From NCBI RefSeq assembly GCF_937999985.1, contig NZ_CALLDG010000027.1, forward strand, positions 1 through 18,002: a stretch of DNA of 18,002 nucleotides, read 5' to 3'. A program made the position numbers and the translations under genes. Every line of letters starts with the position of its first letter. Positions within the stretch are counted from its first letter, which is position 1. The notes below the pieces were generated by a model. That model was not told where the DNA came from. It saw only the letters and a program-made list of their open reading frames with translations, and made no database searches. The stretch comes from an uncultured Corynebacterium sp. GTDB taxonomy: Bacteria; Actinomycetota; Actinomycetes; Mycobacteriales; Mycobacteriaceae. Positions 5,345 through 12,779 of this stretch are shown here, piece by piece.

Positions 5345-8023
5345 GTGGCGAAAATCCTGTTTAACCTCGGACGATGGTCCTACCTGCACAAGAAGCGGGT
5401 GATTGCCGCCTGGCTGCTGCTGTTCGTCGGCATCGCGGCAGCCGCGCTGGGATTCCAAAAGGGCTTCAACGACGTCTTCGAAATCAAAGACGTGCCCTCC
5501 ACGCACGCCACGGAAATGCTCCAAGAGAAATTCCCGGGCACGAAAAACCCCGCCGAATCCACCGACGTCAACATAGTCTTCGGAGCCCCCGAGGGGAAGA
5601 AACTCGAAGACCCAGAGCTGATGGCGGCAATGGATGAGACGGTGGCGTCATTAAAGAACAACGTGCCCGACTTCAAAGAGGGCATGCAGTTCGGCAACCC
5701 CGTAGAGCTCAACGACAAGCTGGGCAAAATGCTCGTCGACCAGATGACGAAGCAGGGCATGCCCGAAGCCACCGCGAAATCCGACGCGGAGAACCTGCGG
5801 ATGTACTCCGCCGACGGGCGCTACGGCACCATGAGCTTCAGCTACGACGTGCCGCTGCCCGCCGACGTGACCGACGAGGATCGGCAGGCGGTGTACGACG
5901 CGATCCAGATCTCACGCGACGCGGGCATGGACGTGGAGGTCGGCGGCCCCGGCTTCGGCGACCCCATCGCCGTCGAGCCGATCTCGGAGATCGCGGGCGT
6001 AGTGGTCGCGCTGATCATCCTGTTCTTTACGTTCGGTTCGCTGCTGGCGGCGGGGCTGCCGCTGGCTACCGCGATCGTGGGTGTGGGCATCGGCGCGCTG
6101 GTGACGGTCGGTGCGACGGCGGTGCTGCCGCTGAACTCCATCACGCCGACGTTGGGGCTGATGATCGGCCTGGCCGTCGGCATCGACTACGCGCTGTTCA
6201 TCATGTCGCGCTACCGAGATGAGCTGCGGCAGGGACGGTCGCGCCCAGATGCGATTGGCCTGGCCGCGGGAACTGCGGGTTCCGCAGTGGTTTTCGCGGG
6301 TCTGACGGTGACGATCGCGCTGGTCGGCCTGCGCCTGGCGGACATCCCGTTCCTGTCGTACATGGGTTACTTCGCGGCGATCAGCGTGATGGTCGCGGTG
6401 GCTGTGGCGCTGACGTTCTTGCCCGCGCTGCTGGGGGCGTGTGGCTCGCGGGTCTTTCGTAAGGACGCCACGTTTGGCGCTCAGTACTCCTCCGCCCTCG
6501 TGGGGGAGGATTCGGCGCACGGGTATTTCACGGGCGGTCCGGCGGGCCGCGGGCGTGCGGTTCGCGTCGGCAGGGATGACGGGGCTGACGTGGCTGGCGC
6601 TGGTGAAGCTGAGGCTAACGTGGCTGGTGAAGCTGAGGCTGGTGAGGATGAAAGTGTCGCCGCTGAAGCTGCGGCCGGCGCGAGTGCTGCGCGCGCGGTA
6701 GCGCGCGGGGAGCACCAGCGCGCGGGCGACGGTCAGCACAAGCAAGGCCTGGCGGGCCGTTGGATCAGGCTGGTCTATAGCTTCCCTGGAATTTCCATTG
6801 CGGTGGTGATGCTGGTTCTGGCCGCGCTGACTATCCCGGCGCTGAACCTGCAGCTTTCGCTGCCGAATGATAAGACGGCGAACGTGGACTCCACACAGCG
6901 GAAGTCCGCCGAGATGCTCGAGGAGGGCTTCGGACCAGGCCGCAATGCTCCGTTCCTGGTGGTTGTCAACGGCGAGAACGCAAACCCGGATTCGCCGGCG
7001 CTCGCTACTTACATTCAGGGCCAAGCGGACGCACAGGGCGCGGAGGCTGGTCAGGGCGCTGGCGACAAGACCAAGGCCGCGGCGCAGGCGTCATTTATCT
7101 ACGCGATGGAGAACCTCGGCAGCAACATTCATGTGAAGCACGCGCAGCTCATCGGCCAGAGCGAAGATGGGCTCGCCGCGCAGCTGCTGATCACGCCCGT
7201 AGGCGGGCCGACCGAGGAAAGCACCGCCACGCTCATCCACGCGCTGCGCGGACAGCAGAACGTGATCGAGAAGGAAACCGGCGTGGACATGGGTATCACT
7301 GGCCTGATCCCGATCCAGCAGGACGTCACCGACCAACTGTCGAAGGCCATGCCGATATACCTCCTGCTGGTCGTCGGGCTGGCGCTCGTGCTGCTACTGA
7401 TGATCTTCCGCAGCATCACCGTGCCGATCATGGCGGCACTCGGATTCCTGCTCTCCGTCGGCGGCGCCTTCGGACTGACCGTGCTGGTCTGGCAGGAAGG
7501 TTGGGCCGGGCTGTGGAACTCGCCGGGGCCGCTGATCAGCTTCATGCCGATCTTCCTGATCGGCGTGACCTTCGGGCTGGCGATGGACTACCAAATGTTC
7601 ATCGTGTCGCGCATGCGAGAACGCTTCAAGCACGAATCCTTCGAGGCCGCGAAGACCTCCAAGTACACGCCCGTCGAAGACTCCGTGATTTTCGGCTTCG
7701 GCATGGGTGCGAAGGTCGTGACCGTGGCGGCGCTGATCATGATCGGCGTGTTCGCCAGCTTCATCTTCCAGCCACTGCCGTTCGTGCAGATCTTCGGCTT
7801 CGCGCTGGGCGCCGCCGTGCTGTTCGACGCCTTCCTCGTGCGCATGACCTTCATCCCCGCCATGATGGTTCTGCTCGGCAAGGCCACCTGGTACATGCCC
7901 AAGTGGCTGGACCGCATACTGCCGACCTTCGACGTTGAAGGCTCGCAGCTGGAGCGCGCCTTCCGCTCCGGCGAGATCCAGCGCTTCGATGACGAAGGGC
8001 GTGCGCTGGAGCCTGCGCGTTAG
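5345..8023 (+). CDS. MmpL-family RND transporter
   Basis: 892 aa, inner-membrane proton-driven exporter of the MMPL/YdfJ type. GTG start with GGAAGG at 5332-5337. Architecture is two RND halves: helix near 17-37, an extracytoplasmic domain (about 40-215), a helix bundle (about 215-365), then helix ~478-498, a second extracytoplasmic domain, and a bundle ~673-850. Each half has the proton-relay Asp-Tyr pair: GLAVGID281-Y282 and GLAMD748-Y749. Between the halves, residues about 372-468 are a long Ala/Gly/Glu-rich linker with an internal near-repeat (ADVAGAGEAEANVAGEAEAGE). In mycolate-containing bacteria such proteins export lipids, but no partner gene here points to a substrate; drug or lipid export are both possible. 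Convergent with tgt. Confidence 0.88.
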   Translation: MAKILFNLGRWSYLHKKRVIAAWLLLFVGIAAAALGFQKGFNDVFEIKDVPSTHATEMLQEKFPGTKNPAESTDVNIVFGAPEGKKLEDPELMAAMDETVASLKNNVPDFKEGMQFGNPVELNDKLGKMLVDQMTKQGMPEATAKSDAENLRMYSADGRYGTMSFSYDVPLPADVTDEDRQAVYDAIQISRDAGMDVEVGGPGFGDPIAVEPISEIAGVVVALIILFFTFGSLLAAGLPLATAIVGVGIGALVTVGATAVLPLNSITPTLGLMIGLAVGIDYALFIMSRYRDELRQGRSRPDAIGLAAGTAGSAVVFAGLTVTIALVGLRLADIPFLSYMGYFAAISVMVAVAVALTFLPALLGACGSRVFRKDATFGAQYSSALVGEDSAHGYFTGGPAGRGRAVRVGRDDGADVAGAGEAEANVAGEAEAGEDESVAAEAAAGASAARAVARGEHQRAGDGQHKQGLAGRWIRLVYSFPGISIAVVMLVLAALTIPALNLQLSLPNDKTANVDSTQRKSAEMLEEGFGPGRNAPFLVVVNGENANPDSPALATYIQGQADAQGAEAGQGAGDKTKAAAQASFIYAMENLGSNIHVKHAQLIGQSEDGLAAQLLITPVGGPTEESTATLIHALRGQQNVIEKETGVDMGITGLIPIQQDVTDQLSKAMPIYLLLVVGLALVLLLMIFRSITVPIMAALGFLLSVGGAFGLTVLVWQEGWAGLWNSPGPLISFMPIFLIGVTFGLAMDYQMFIVSRMRERFKHESFEAAKTSKYTPVEDSVIFGFGMGAKVVTVAALIMIGVFASFIFQPLPFVQIFGFALGAAVLFDAFLVRMTFIPAMMVLLGKATWYMPKWLDRILPTFDVEGSQLERAFRSGEIQRFDDEGRALEPAR

Positions 8024-8171
8024 CGGCGGGCCCGGCGCGCTAGCGGTGGCGGAACCGACGCGCTAGCCCAGGCTCGCCGCGCTAGCGGTGGCCGCAGGCA
8101 CCCGCCCCCTGCGCGGCCATGCCGCGCAGCCGCCGCCAGCCCCCGGAACCCCGGCAAACGCTAGCCCAGGC
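8016..8171. repeat. Dispersed CGCTAGC repeats between two convergent genes
   Basis: CGCGCTAGCGGTGGC occurs at 8036-8050 and 8078-8092, and a close relative covers the transporter stop codon (8016-8028). CGCTAGCCCAGGC occurs at 8061-8073 and again at 8159-8171, where it includes the tgt stop codon. The 137-bp gap also holds a GCGCGGC/GCCGCGC hairpin near 8114-8130 that could end transcription from both sides. Confidence 0.6.
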
Positions 8172-9576
8172 GCTCCCGCCACGCCGGGCCGTAATAGCGC
8201 CCCATGAACTCCTCCCGGAACTCATAGAAACGCCCCTGCTCCATGGACTCGCGAATCCGGTCCACCAACCCCACCATGAAATGCAGATTATGCAGGGTAC
8301 ACAGCGTCCCGGCCAGGTACTCCTTCGCCTTCAACAGGTGGTGAATATAAGCGCGCGAATAATTCTCCGAGACATAACCGCCTACTGCGGCGTCAATAGG
8401 AGAAAAATCCCTCTTAAACCGCGCACCCATAAGATTCAACCGACCGTCCAGCGTGTACACGCCACCGCGGCGGCCCAGGCGAGTCGGCGCGACGCAGTCG
8501 AACGTGTCCGCGCCGGCCTCAATCGCCGTGAACAGGTCATCCGGCTCCGAAATGCCGAGCAGGTGGCGGGGCTTATCCTCCGGCAGCTCCTCGGCAACCC
8601 AGCGGACGATCGTGCCGAGGTTCTCCTTCTCCAGCGCGCCGCCGATGCCGAAGCCGCCGAAACCGCGGTTGCCCTGCGCCTCCGCCTCCGCGGACAGCTG
8701 CACCAGCCCGCGGGCCGCCTGCCTGCGGAGATTCTCATACTGCGCGCCCTGCACCACACCCCACAGAGACTGCAGCGGGCGGTGCGTGCGCAAGTCCGTG
8801 AGCCGCTGGTGCTCCGCCAGGCAACGGCGAGCCCAGCGGTGCGTGCGTGCGACGGATTGCTCCTGGTAGGGGCGAGTATTCACCAGCGTGGTGAGCTCGT
8901 CGAACGCGAACATAATGTCCGCGCCCAACTGGTGCTGGATCTGCATCGACACCTCCGGCGTGAAGCGGTGCTTGCTGCCGTCGATGACGCTGCGGAAATC
9001 CACGCCGTCCTCGTCCACCACGGCCATGCGCTTCTTCTGCTGCTGGATGATGTCCGCCTCGCTGCGGCCTTTTGTGTCCATGGCCAGGACTTTCTTGTAG
9101 CCCACGCCGAGGCTCATGACCTGGAAGCCGCCGGAGTCCGTGTACGTCGGCCCGTGCCAGTTCTCGAAGGTCGCGAGCCCGCCGGCCTCGTCCACGATGT
9201 CCGGGCCCGGCTGCAGGTACAGGTGGTACGCGTTGGAGAGCATCGCCTGCGCGCCCGTCGACCGCACCTGCTCGGGCGTGAGGGTCTTGACCGTTGCTTT
9301 TGTCGCCACCGGGATGAACGCTGGGGTGTGGATGTTCCCATGCGGAGTCTTTATGACGCCCGTACGCCCCAGCCCGCCCGCGCTTGCGCTTTCGTTATCG
9401 CGCAGCCGGGTGCGCACTTCGAAGGATAGGTCTGCGGCGCCTGCGCCTGCTCCTGCTCCTGCGCCTGCGCTGGCGCCTGCGCCTGCTCTCTGACCAGCGC
9501 TAACGTTCGCGCCGTCGCTGGTTGTGCGCTCTCCCGCACGAGCGTCCGCGCTGGTATTTCCCTGATTGTCGGCCAT
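8161..9576 (-). CDS. tgt: tRNA-guanine transglycosylase (atypical)
   Basis: 471 aa; usual length about 370-430. Exchanges guanine 34 of GUN-anticodon tRNAs for a queuosine precursor. Conserved: D147-SGGFQVMS and the nucleophile in TFD359-CVAPTR. Residues 1-50 are an Ala/Gly/Ser tail ending in (AG)n, coded by a GCGCCT/GCTCCT-type repeat at about 9430-9490. Odd: where E. coli Tgt has CxCxxC before NYSRAY, this protein has V397-G-G399-Y-V-S402; only the fourth zinc ligand, H428 in TLHNL, remains at the expected spacing (26 residues after 402). The base-pocket motif is GGFGIGGA instead of GGLAVGEP. Start ATG 9576 follows a -10-like TAAAAT by 8 bp and has no ribosome site. gluQ, acting on the same modification, lies 1.9 kb away. 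Confidence 0.88.
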   Translation of the reverse strand: MADNQGNTSADARAGERTTSDGANVSAGQRAGAGASAGAGAGAGAGAADLSFEVRTRLRDNESASAGGLGRTGVIKTPHGNIHTPAFIPVATKATVKTLTPEQVRSTGAQAMLSNAYHLYLQPGPDIVDEAGGLATFENWHGPTYTDSGGFQVMSLGVGYKKVLAMDTKGRSEADIIQQQKKRMAVVDEDGVDFRSVIDGSKHRFTPEVSMQIQHQLGADIMFAFDELTTLVNTRPYQEQSVARTHRWARRCLAEHQRLTDLRTHRPLQSLWGVVQGAQYENLRRQAARGLVQLSAEAEAQGNRGFGGFGIGGALEKENLGTIVRWVAEELPEDKPRHLLGISEPDDLFTAIEAGADTFDCVAPTRLGRRGGVYTLDGRLNLMGARFKRDFSPIDAAVGGYVSENYSRAYIHHLLKAKEYLAGTLCTLHNLHFMVGLVDRIRESMEQGRFYEFREEFMGRYYGPAWRERLG

Positions 9577-9584
9577 GGCGCCCT

Positions 9585-9590
9585 ATTTTA
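9585..9590 (-). promoter_or_regulatory. -10 box of tgt, probably leaderless
   Basis: On the minus strand TAAAAT, 8 bp before ATG 9576. This would put the transcript start at the start codon or within two bases of it. No Shine-Dalgarno and no clear -35 are visible. Confidence 0.5.
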
Positions 9591-9890
9591 TCCTCCGCTT
9601 CCGTTGGCGCCCCTTTCGCGCGGCCGGTTTCCTCTCCCTCGCCGCCAATTCCCTCCCTCGCCGCCGAGTCTCCCTCCCACGCATTGCCGAGTCTCCCTCC
9701 CGCTCAGCCAACTCCCCACACCAATTCCTCCCCATTCCCCTGCCCAGGCCCCCGCACTGTCACATGAGTCCCACTGGCCCCACCCTCCGCCTGGGCTTTT
9801 TAACTGAGCGATTGCCCCTCGCCCTGGCCTGCCCCATCGGCCCCACTGGCCCCACCAGCCCCGCGGCTGCCAGGTTCCGGGGGTGAGCTA
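9591..9890. repeat. Pyrimidine-rich intergenic tract with short direct repeats
   Basis: The + strand is strongly C/T-rich over about 280 bp upstream of tgt. GCCGAGTCTCCCTCCC occurs at 9663-9678 and 9686-9701 (period 23); CCCACTGGCCCCACC at 9770-9784 and 9842-9856 (period 72). No gene is supported in the 663-bp gap 9577-10239; frames here are low-complexity Pro/Ser/Leu-rich without ribosome sites. The rest holds the second inverted-repeat element (9898-10012) and about 230 bp in which I see nothing definite. Confidence 0.55.
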
Positions 9891-9897
9891 AAACGCG

Positions 9898-10012
9898 AAT
9901 GTCCCAAATCTTCCACTTTCGGCAGATAGCAAGTCTGAAGTAAAAATTTATACCCCTTTTGACCTGCGCAAATAGAAAGTTATAAAAACAGAGTGGAAGA
10001 TTTGGGACATTT
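9898..10012 (-). mobile_element. MITE-like element, copy 2 (inverted)
   Basis: Ends 9898-9917 and 9992-10012 are 20-bp perfect inverted repeats. Read on the minus strand it aligns along its whole length with copy 1 (5014-5128): the first 39 bases are identical, the GCAGGTCA(G/A)AAGG core and the CGAAAGTGG-end are shared, and the middle differs. Differences confined to the centre suggest that the ends are under constraint or recent common origin. Interior AT-rich, no coding frame. Confidence 0.75.
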
Positions 10013-10239
10013 GGCTGCCTAAGTGTCGGAAATCTTGCAAAACGGCAATCGCTCGTCAGGCTGATCGGCGCACCCTGAACCCTCTCAGCGCGAAGAAAGT
10101 CGCTTAAACGGGCTTAGAATCGCCCTGCCGGATTTGGCGTCCTCCAAGCCGACTCGATGTATGCCCTACCGGCGAATTTATTCCCGCGCTGAGGCTATTC
10201 TTCCTCCTTAGGAAAGCAATTGCCTCCAGTCAGGAGCTG

Positions 10240-11313
10240 CTATTCCCACGCTGGGACGCCTCCCCGGTAGTTGGTGGCGGGGAACTCGAGCCCTTGTCGT
10301 GTCATTTGCTGATGGATTCTGCAGATGTCCGCCACGGCACTGCCATCTCGGAAGTTGTTGCGATCCACCCGGTAAATGCGCAGGCCCAGGTTCTGCAGTT
10401 TCCGCTCGCGTTCGCGCTCGCTAAGGATCTGCCGCGCGGCGAAAACCTCTTCGTTGATCACGCCACCCGCGACCACCGTGAAGCTGGCGTCCGCGTCAGT
10501 CAGGCCGGGCTGGTATTTCCCCTGACCGTCATACTCGATCACCAACCCGCAGGGATAGAAAAAGTCCACGCGACCTGCGAAGTAGCCCTCGTAGTGTAGT
10601 TCCACCTGCTGAAGAGGCGCAGGTAGCCCAGCTTCCCACAGTTTCACCTTCAGTTCAGATTCCCGCGGGCTCTCGGAGGCGCCGTTGATCAGTCGAAGAG
10701 CTTTCGTGACCTCGCTGAAACCTCGTAGATTCAGCGCTGATTGAAGGTACTCACGAACTTCTGCAATAAATACTTCTGCTGCATCGCTGCCGTACTTCGT
10801 CTGAACAATCGACTCTGCTGCCACGACTGCATCCGCCACGCTATGCCACCGGGCTAGGTCGATTATTGAGTCGTGGATGCCGGTTAGGCGAATTTCGCGC
10901 GGACCGTTGGCGGTGGTGATCAGTATTTCTTCCGTTCTCTGCCACGAGCCAGCGTGCAGTGGTCGGATGATTCGATTGTCGGAAACCTTGCGAGTTCCCG
11001 TCGGCGGGTAGTACCCGATCTCTGCGTTCGGCTCCGCCCGCCCTGTGATCGGTAGCCCGTGCAGCAGCGCCGCGGAGCGGCCGCACAGCACGCCGTTTGT
11101 GCAGCTCAGGCCGTGTGCGATCGCGTGGAGACGCACCTTTTCGTCGCGCGGCAGCGCATCCCATTGTGCGCACTCGGCGTAGATCCCCGGCGCAATCTTG
11201 TAGTGTCGCCGTCCGCGCGCCAGCCCTCGCCGCGCACCGCTCGGAAGCTCTTTCGCCTCGATGAGCAGTGTTGTTGTCTTTTCTTTCTGACGCCCCCACG
11301 CCAACGAATTCAC
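10240..11313 (-). CDS. AbiEi-like domain protein with C-terminal DUF559/Vsr-like nuclease fold
   Basis: 357 aa from GTG 11313 (GGGGGA 4 bp upstream); the frame stays open further but would run into the gluQ leader. The N-terminal part (about 25-180) resembles the actinobacterial family annotated as type IV toxin-antitoxin AbiEi-like: RHYKIAPGIY, the CTNGVLCGRSAALLHGLP stretch, then IHDSIIDLAR. The C-terminal ~150 residues have the DUF559/very-short-patch-repair-like PD-(D/E)xK layout: E218/E220, D250 in GRVDFFYP, E260-Y-D-G and K266, ending in a basic ERERERKLQNLGLRIYRV segment. No toxin gene adjoins. GC is visibly lower than in its neighbours, so it may be acquired. Function not proven; defence or DNA repair are possibilities. 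Confidence 0.65.
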   Translation of the reverse strand: MNSLAWGRQKEKTTTLLIEAKELPSGARRGLARGRRHYKIAPGIYAECAQWDALPRDEKVRLHAIAHGLSCTNGVLCGRSAALLHGLPITGRAEPNAEIGYYPPTGTRKVSDNRIIRPLHAGSWQRTEEILITTANGPREIRLTGIHDSIIDLARWHSVADAVVAAESIVQTKYGSDAAEVFIAEVREYLQSALNLRGFSEVTKALRLINGASESPRESELKVKLWEAGLPAPLQQVELHYEGYFAGRVDFFYPCGLVIEYDGQGKYQPGLTDADASFTVVAGGVINEEVFAARQILSERERERKLQNLGLRIYRVDRNNFRDGSAVADICRIHQQMTRQGLEFPATNYRGGVPAWE

Positions 11314-11357
11314 TTTTCCCCCACACGTTGAGCTTTTCCCCTTGGCTTCAAAGTATC

Positions 11358-11381
11358 GCAGAAAAGTATTGCAGAAAAGTA
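11358..11381 (+). repeat. 13-bp period direct repeat
   Basis: GCAGAAAAGTA at 11358-11368 and 11371-11381, followed by a partial third GTGCAG. Lies in the divergent spacer between the AbiEi-like gene and gluQ. Confidence 0.5.
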
Positions 11382-11415
11382 GTGCAGATCCAGGGGTAGC
11401 CTTGCCAGGGAAACT

Positions 11416-11439
11416 GGAAGACCGGAAGACCGGAAGACC
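11416..11439 (+). repeat. Three tandem copies of GGAAGACC before gluQ
   Basis: GGAAGACC three times without interruption, then GGAC. It ends 6 bp before the ribosome site AGGAGG (11446-11451) of gluQ, so copy-number change would alter the leader but not the reading frame. Confidence 0.8.
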
Positions 11440-11458
11440 GGACGTAGGAGGCGACGGC

Positions 11459-12718
11459 ATGATGCGAGCAGCGGAGCAGGCGGAGGCTGCGGGCGGGGGA
11501 CAGCGAGGGGCGGGGCGGTACGCGCCCAGCCCCTCGGGGGACCTACACCTGGGGAATTTCCGGACCGCCGTGCTGGCATGGCTGTTCGCCAAGCACGAAG
11601 GGCGCGAGTTCCGGATGCGGATCGACGACATTGATGTTCAACGCTCGTCGGAAGAAAGTGCAAAACAGCAACTACTGGATCTTGCGACTATGGGGATAGC
11701 GTACGAGGGGAGGCTGTGGCGTCAGCAAGAGTGCTGGTCAGAGTACGAAAAAGCGCTACAGGCCCTGCGCGAGAAGGGGCTTGTGTACGAGTGCTACTGC
11801 TCGCGGAAGGACATCGCCGAGGCGGTCCGCGCGCCGCACGCCGCGCCGGGAGCGTACCCGGGAACGTGCCGCGACCTGGGGGAATCGGAGCGGGCGGCCA
11901 AGCGCGCGGAGTTGGCGGCGCGGGGGCGAGTGCCGGCGTTGCGGCTGCGCGCGGGCGTGGACGAGTGGGAAGTGCGCGAGCGGTTCGCCGTGGGAGCGGA
12001 TGGCGGAAGCGCGAGCGATGGAAGCGCCGGCGGGGTGTACCGCGGGGTGGTGGACGACATGGTGCTGCGGCGCGGCGGGAACGCGCCGAAGGCGTCGGGG
12101 GTGCCAGGCGGCGGAGGTGAGGGGGTGCCAGGCGGCGGAGATGCGGGCGCCGGCACGCCGGGCGAGCCGGTGAACAGGGACTATGCCTACAACCTGGCCG
12201 TGGTCGTCGATGACGCGCTGGCTGGGGTGGGGCAGGTTGTGCGCGGGGACGACCTGCTGAGTTCCGCTCCGAGGCAGGCGTATCTGGCTCACCTGCTGGG
12301 GTTGCCGCCGGTGGAGTATGTGCACGTTCCGCTGGTGCTGGGGCCCGACGGGAAGCGCCTGGCAAAGCGGGACGGGGCCGTCACGCTGCGGGACTTCCCC
12401 GGCGGGGCGGAGGGGATGCTGCGGTGGATCGCGGAATCGCTCGGCGAGGCGGTCGACGTCTCGGCGGCGGAAGTGGCGGAAACGGGTGCGGCAGAAACAG
12501 TAGGCGCTGAAGTGGGGGTGGCGGAAGTGGCGGAAACGGGTGCGGCAGAAACAGTAGCCGCTGAAGTGGGGGCGGCGGAAGTGGCCGGGGCCGTTGGCGA
12601 GCCTGAGGCGGCGGGCGCCGGGGGCATCACGCCCGCCGCGTTGCTGCGGACCTTCCGGCCCGAACTGCTGCCCCGCGAGCCCGTCACCTGGCGCCCCGCG
12701 GGAACGCTCGCGGACTAG
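11459..12718 (+). CDS. gluQ: Glutamyl-Q tRNA(Asp) synthetase
   Basis: 419 aa; usual length about 290-310. Attaches glutamate to queuosine 34 of tRNA-Asp; it is a GluRS catalytic core without an anticodon-binding domain. Start ATG 11459 (or 11462) with AGGAGG 7 bp upstream. Motifs: YAPSPSGDLH30-LGN (HIGH), RIDDID, zinc site C-Y-C...Y-P-G-T-C, and KRLAKRDG (299-306, KMSKS-like). The extra length comes from two insertions: a Gly/Pro-rich one with the 8-residue unit GVPGGGGE/GVPGGGDA repeated (12097-12140, period 24 bp), and a C-terminal Ala/Glu/Val-rich block with an 18-residue tandem repeat (from about 12466). Both spare the motifs, so activity is plausible. A queuosine source is not visible in the window apart from tgt. 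Confidence 0.9.
   Translation: MMRAAEQAEAAGGGQRGAGRYAPSPSGDLHLGNFRTAVLAWLFAKHEGREFRMRIDDIDVQRSSEESAKQQLLDLATMGIAYEGRLWRQQECWSEYEKALQALREKGLVYECYCSRKDIAEAVRAPHAAPGAYPGTCRDLGESERAAKRAELAARGRVPALRLRAGVDEWEVRERFAVGADGGSASDGSAGGVYRGVVDDMVLRRGGNAPKASGVPGGGGEGVPGGGDAGAGTPGEPVNRDYAYNLAVVVDDALAGVGQVVRGDDLLSSAPRQAYLAHLLGLPPVEYVHVPLVLGPDGKRLAKRDGAVTLRDFPGGAEGMLRWIAESLGEAVDVSAAEVAETGAAETVGAEVGVAEVAETGAAETVAAEVGAAEVAGAVGEPEAAGAGGITPAALLRTFRPELLPREPVTWRPAGTLAD
12466..12590 (+). repeat. 54-bp tandem repeat inside gluQ
   Basis: Unit begins GGCGGAAGTGGCGGAAACGG; copies start at 12466 and 12520 with few differences, and a degenerate third starts at 12574. It encodes an 18-residue unit, roughly AEVAETGAAETV followed by (G/A)AEVGV. 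The near identity at DNA level points to recent slippage or unequal crossover. Confidence 0.85.
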
Positions 12719-12779
12719 CTCGCGCGGCAAGCAGGTGGCGCGGAAAGCTGAAGCGTGAAGTAGGCGGGAACTTCCGCCC

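Noticed and set aside
5912..7024. 370-aa minus-strand frame
   Set aside because: Antisense to the transporter, rich in Arg/Gln/His, no motif; codon shadow.
8119..9429. 436-aa plus-strand frame
   Set aside because: Exactly antisense to tgt, Arg/Ala/Leu-rich, no ribosome site or family motif; a shadow of GC-rich coding sequence.
9430..9492. Phase-variable switch in the tgt N-terminal repeat
   Set aside because: The repeat units are multiples of three, so length change would not shift the frame.
12289..12730. Frames with Ala/Thr/Ser repeats on the minus strand
   Set aside because: Antisense of the gluQ tandem repeats, no independent support.
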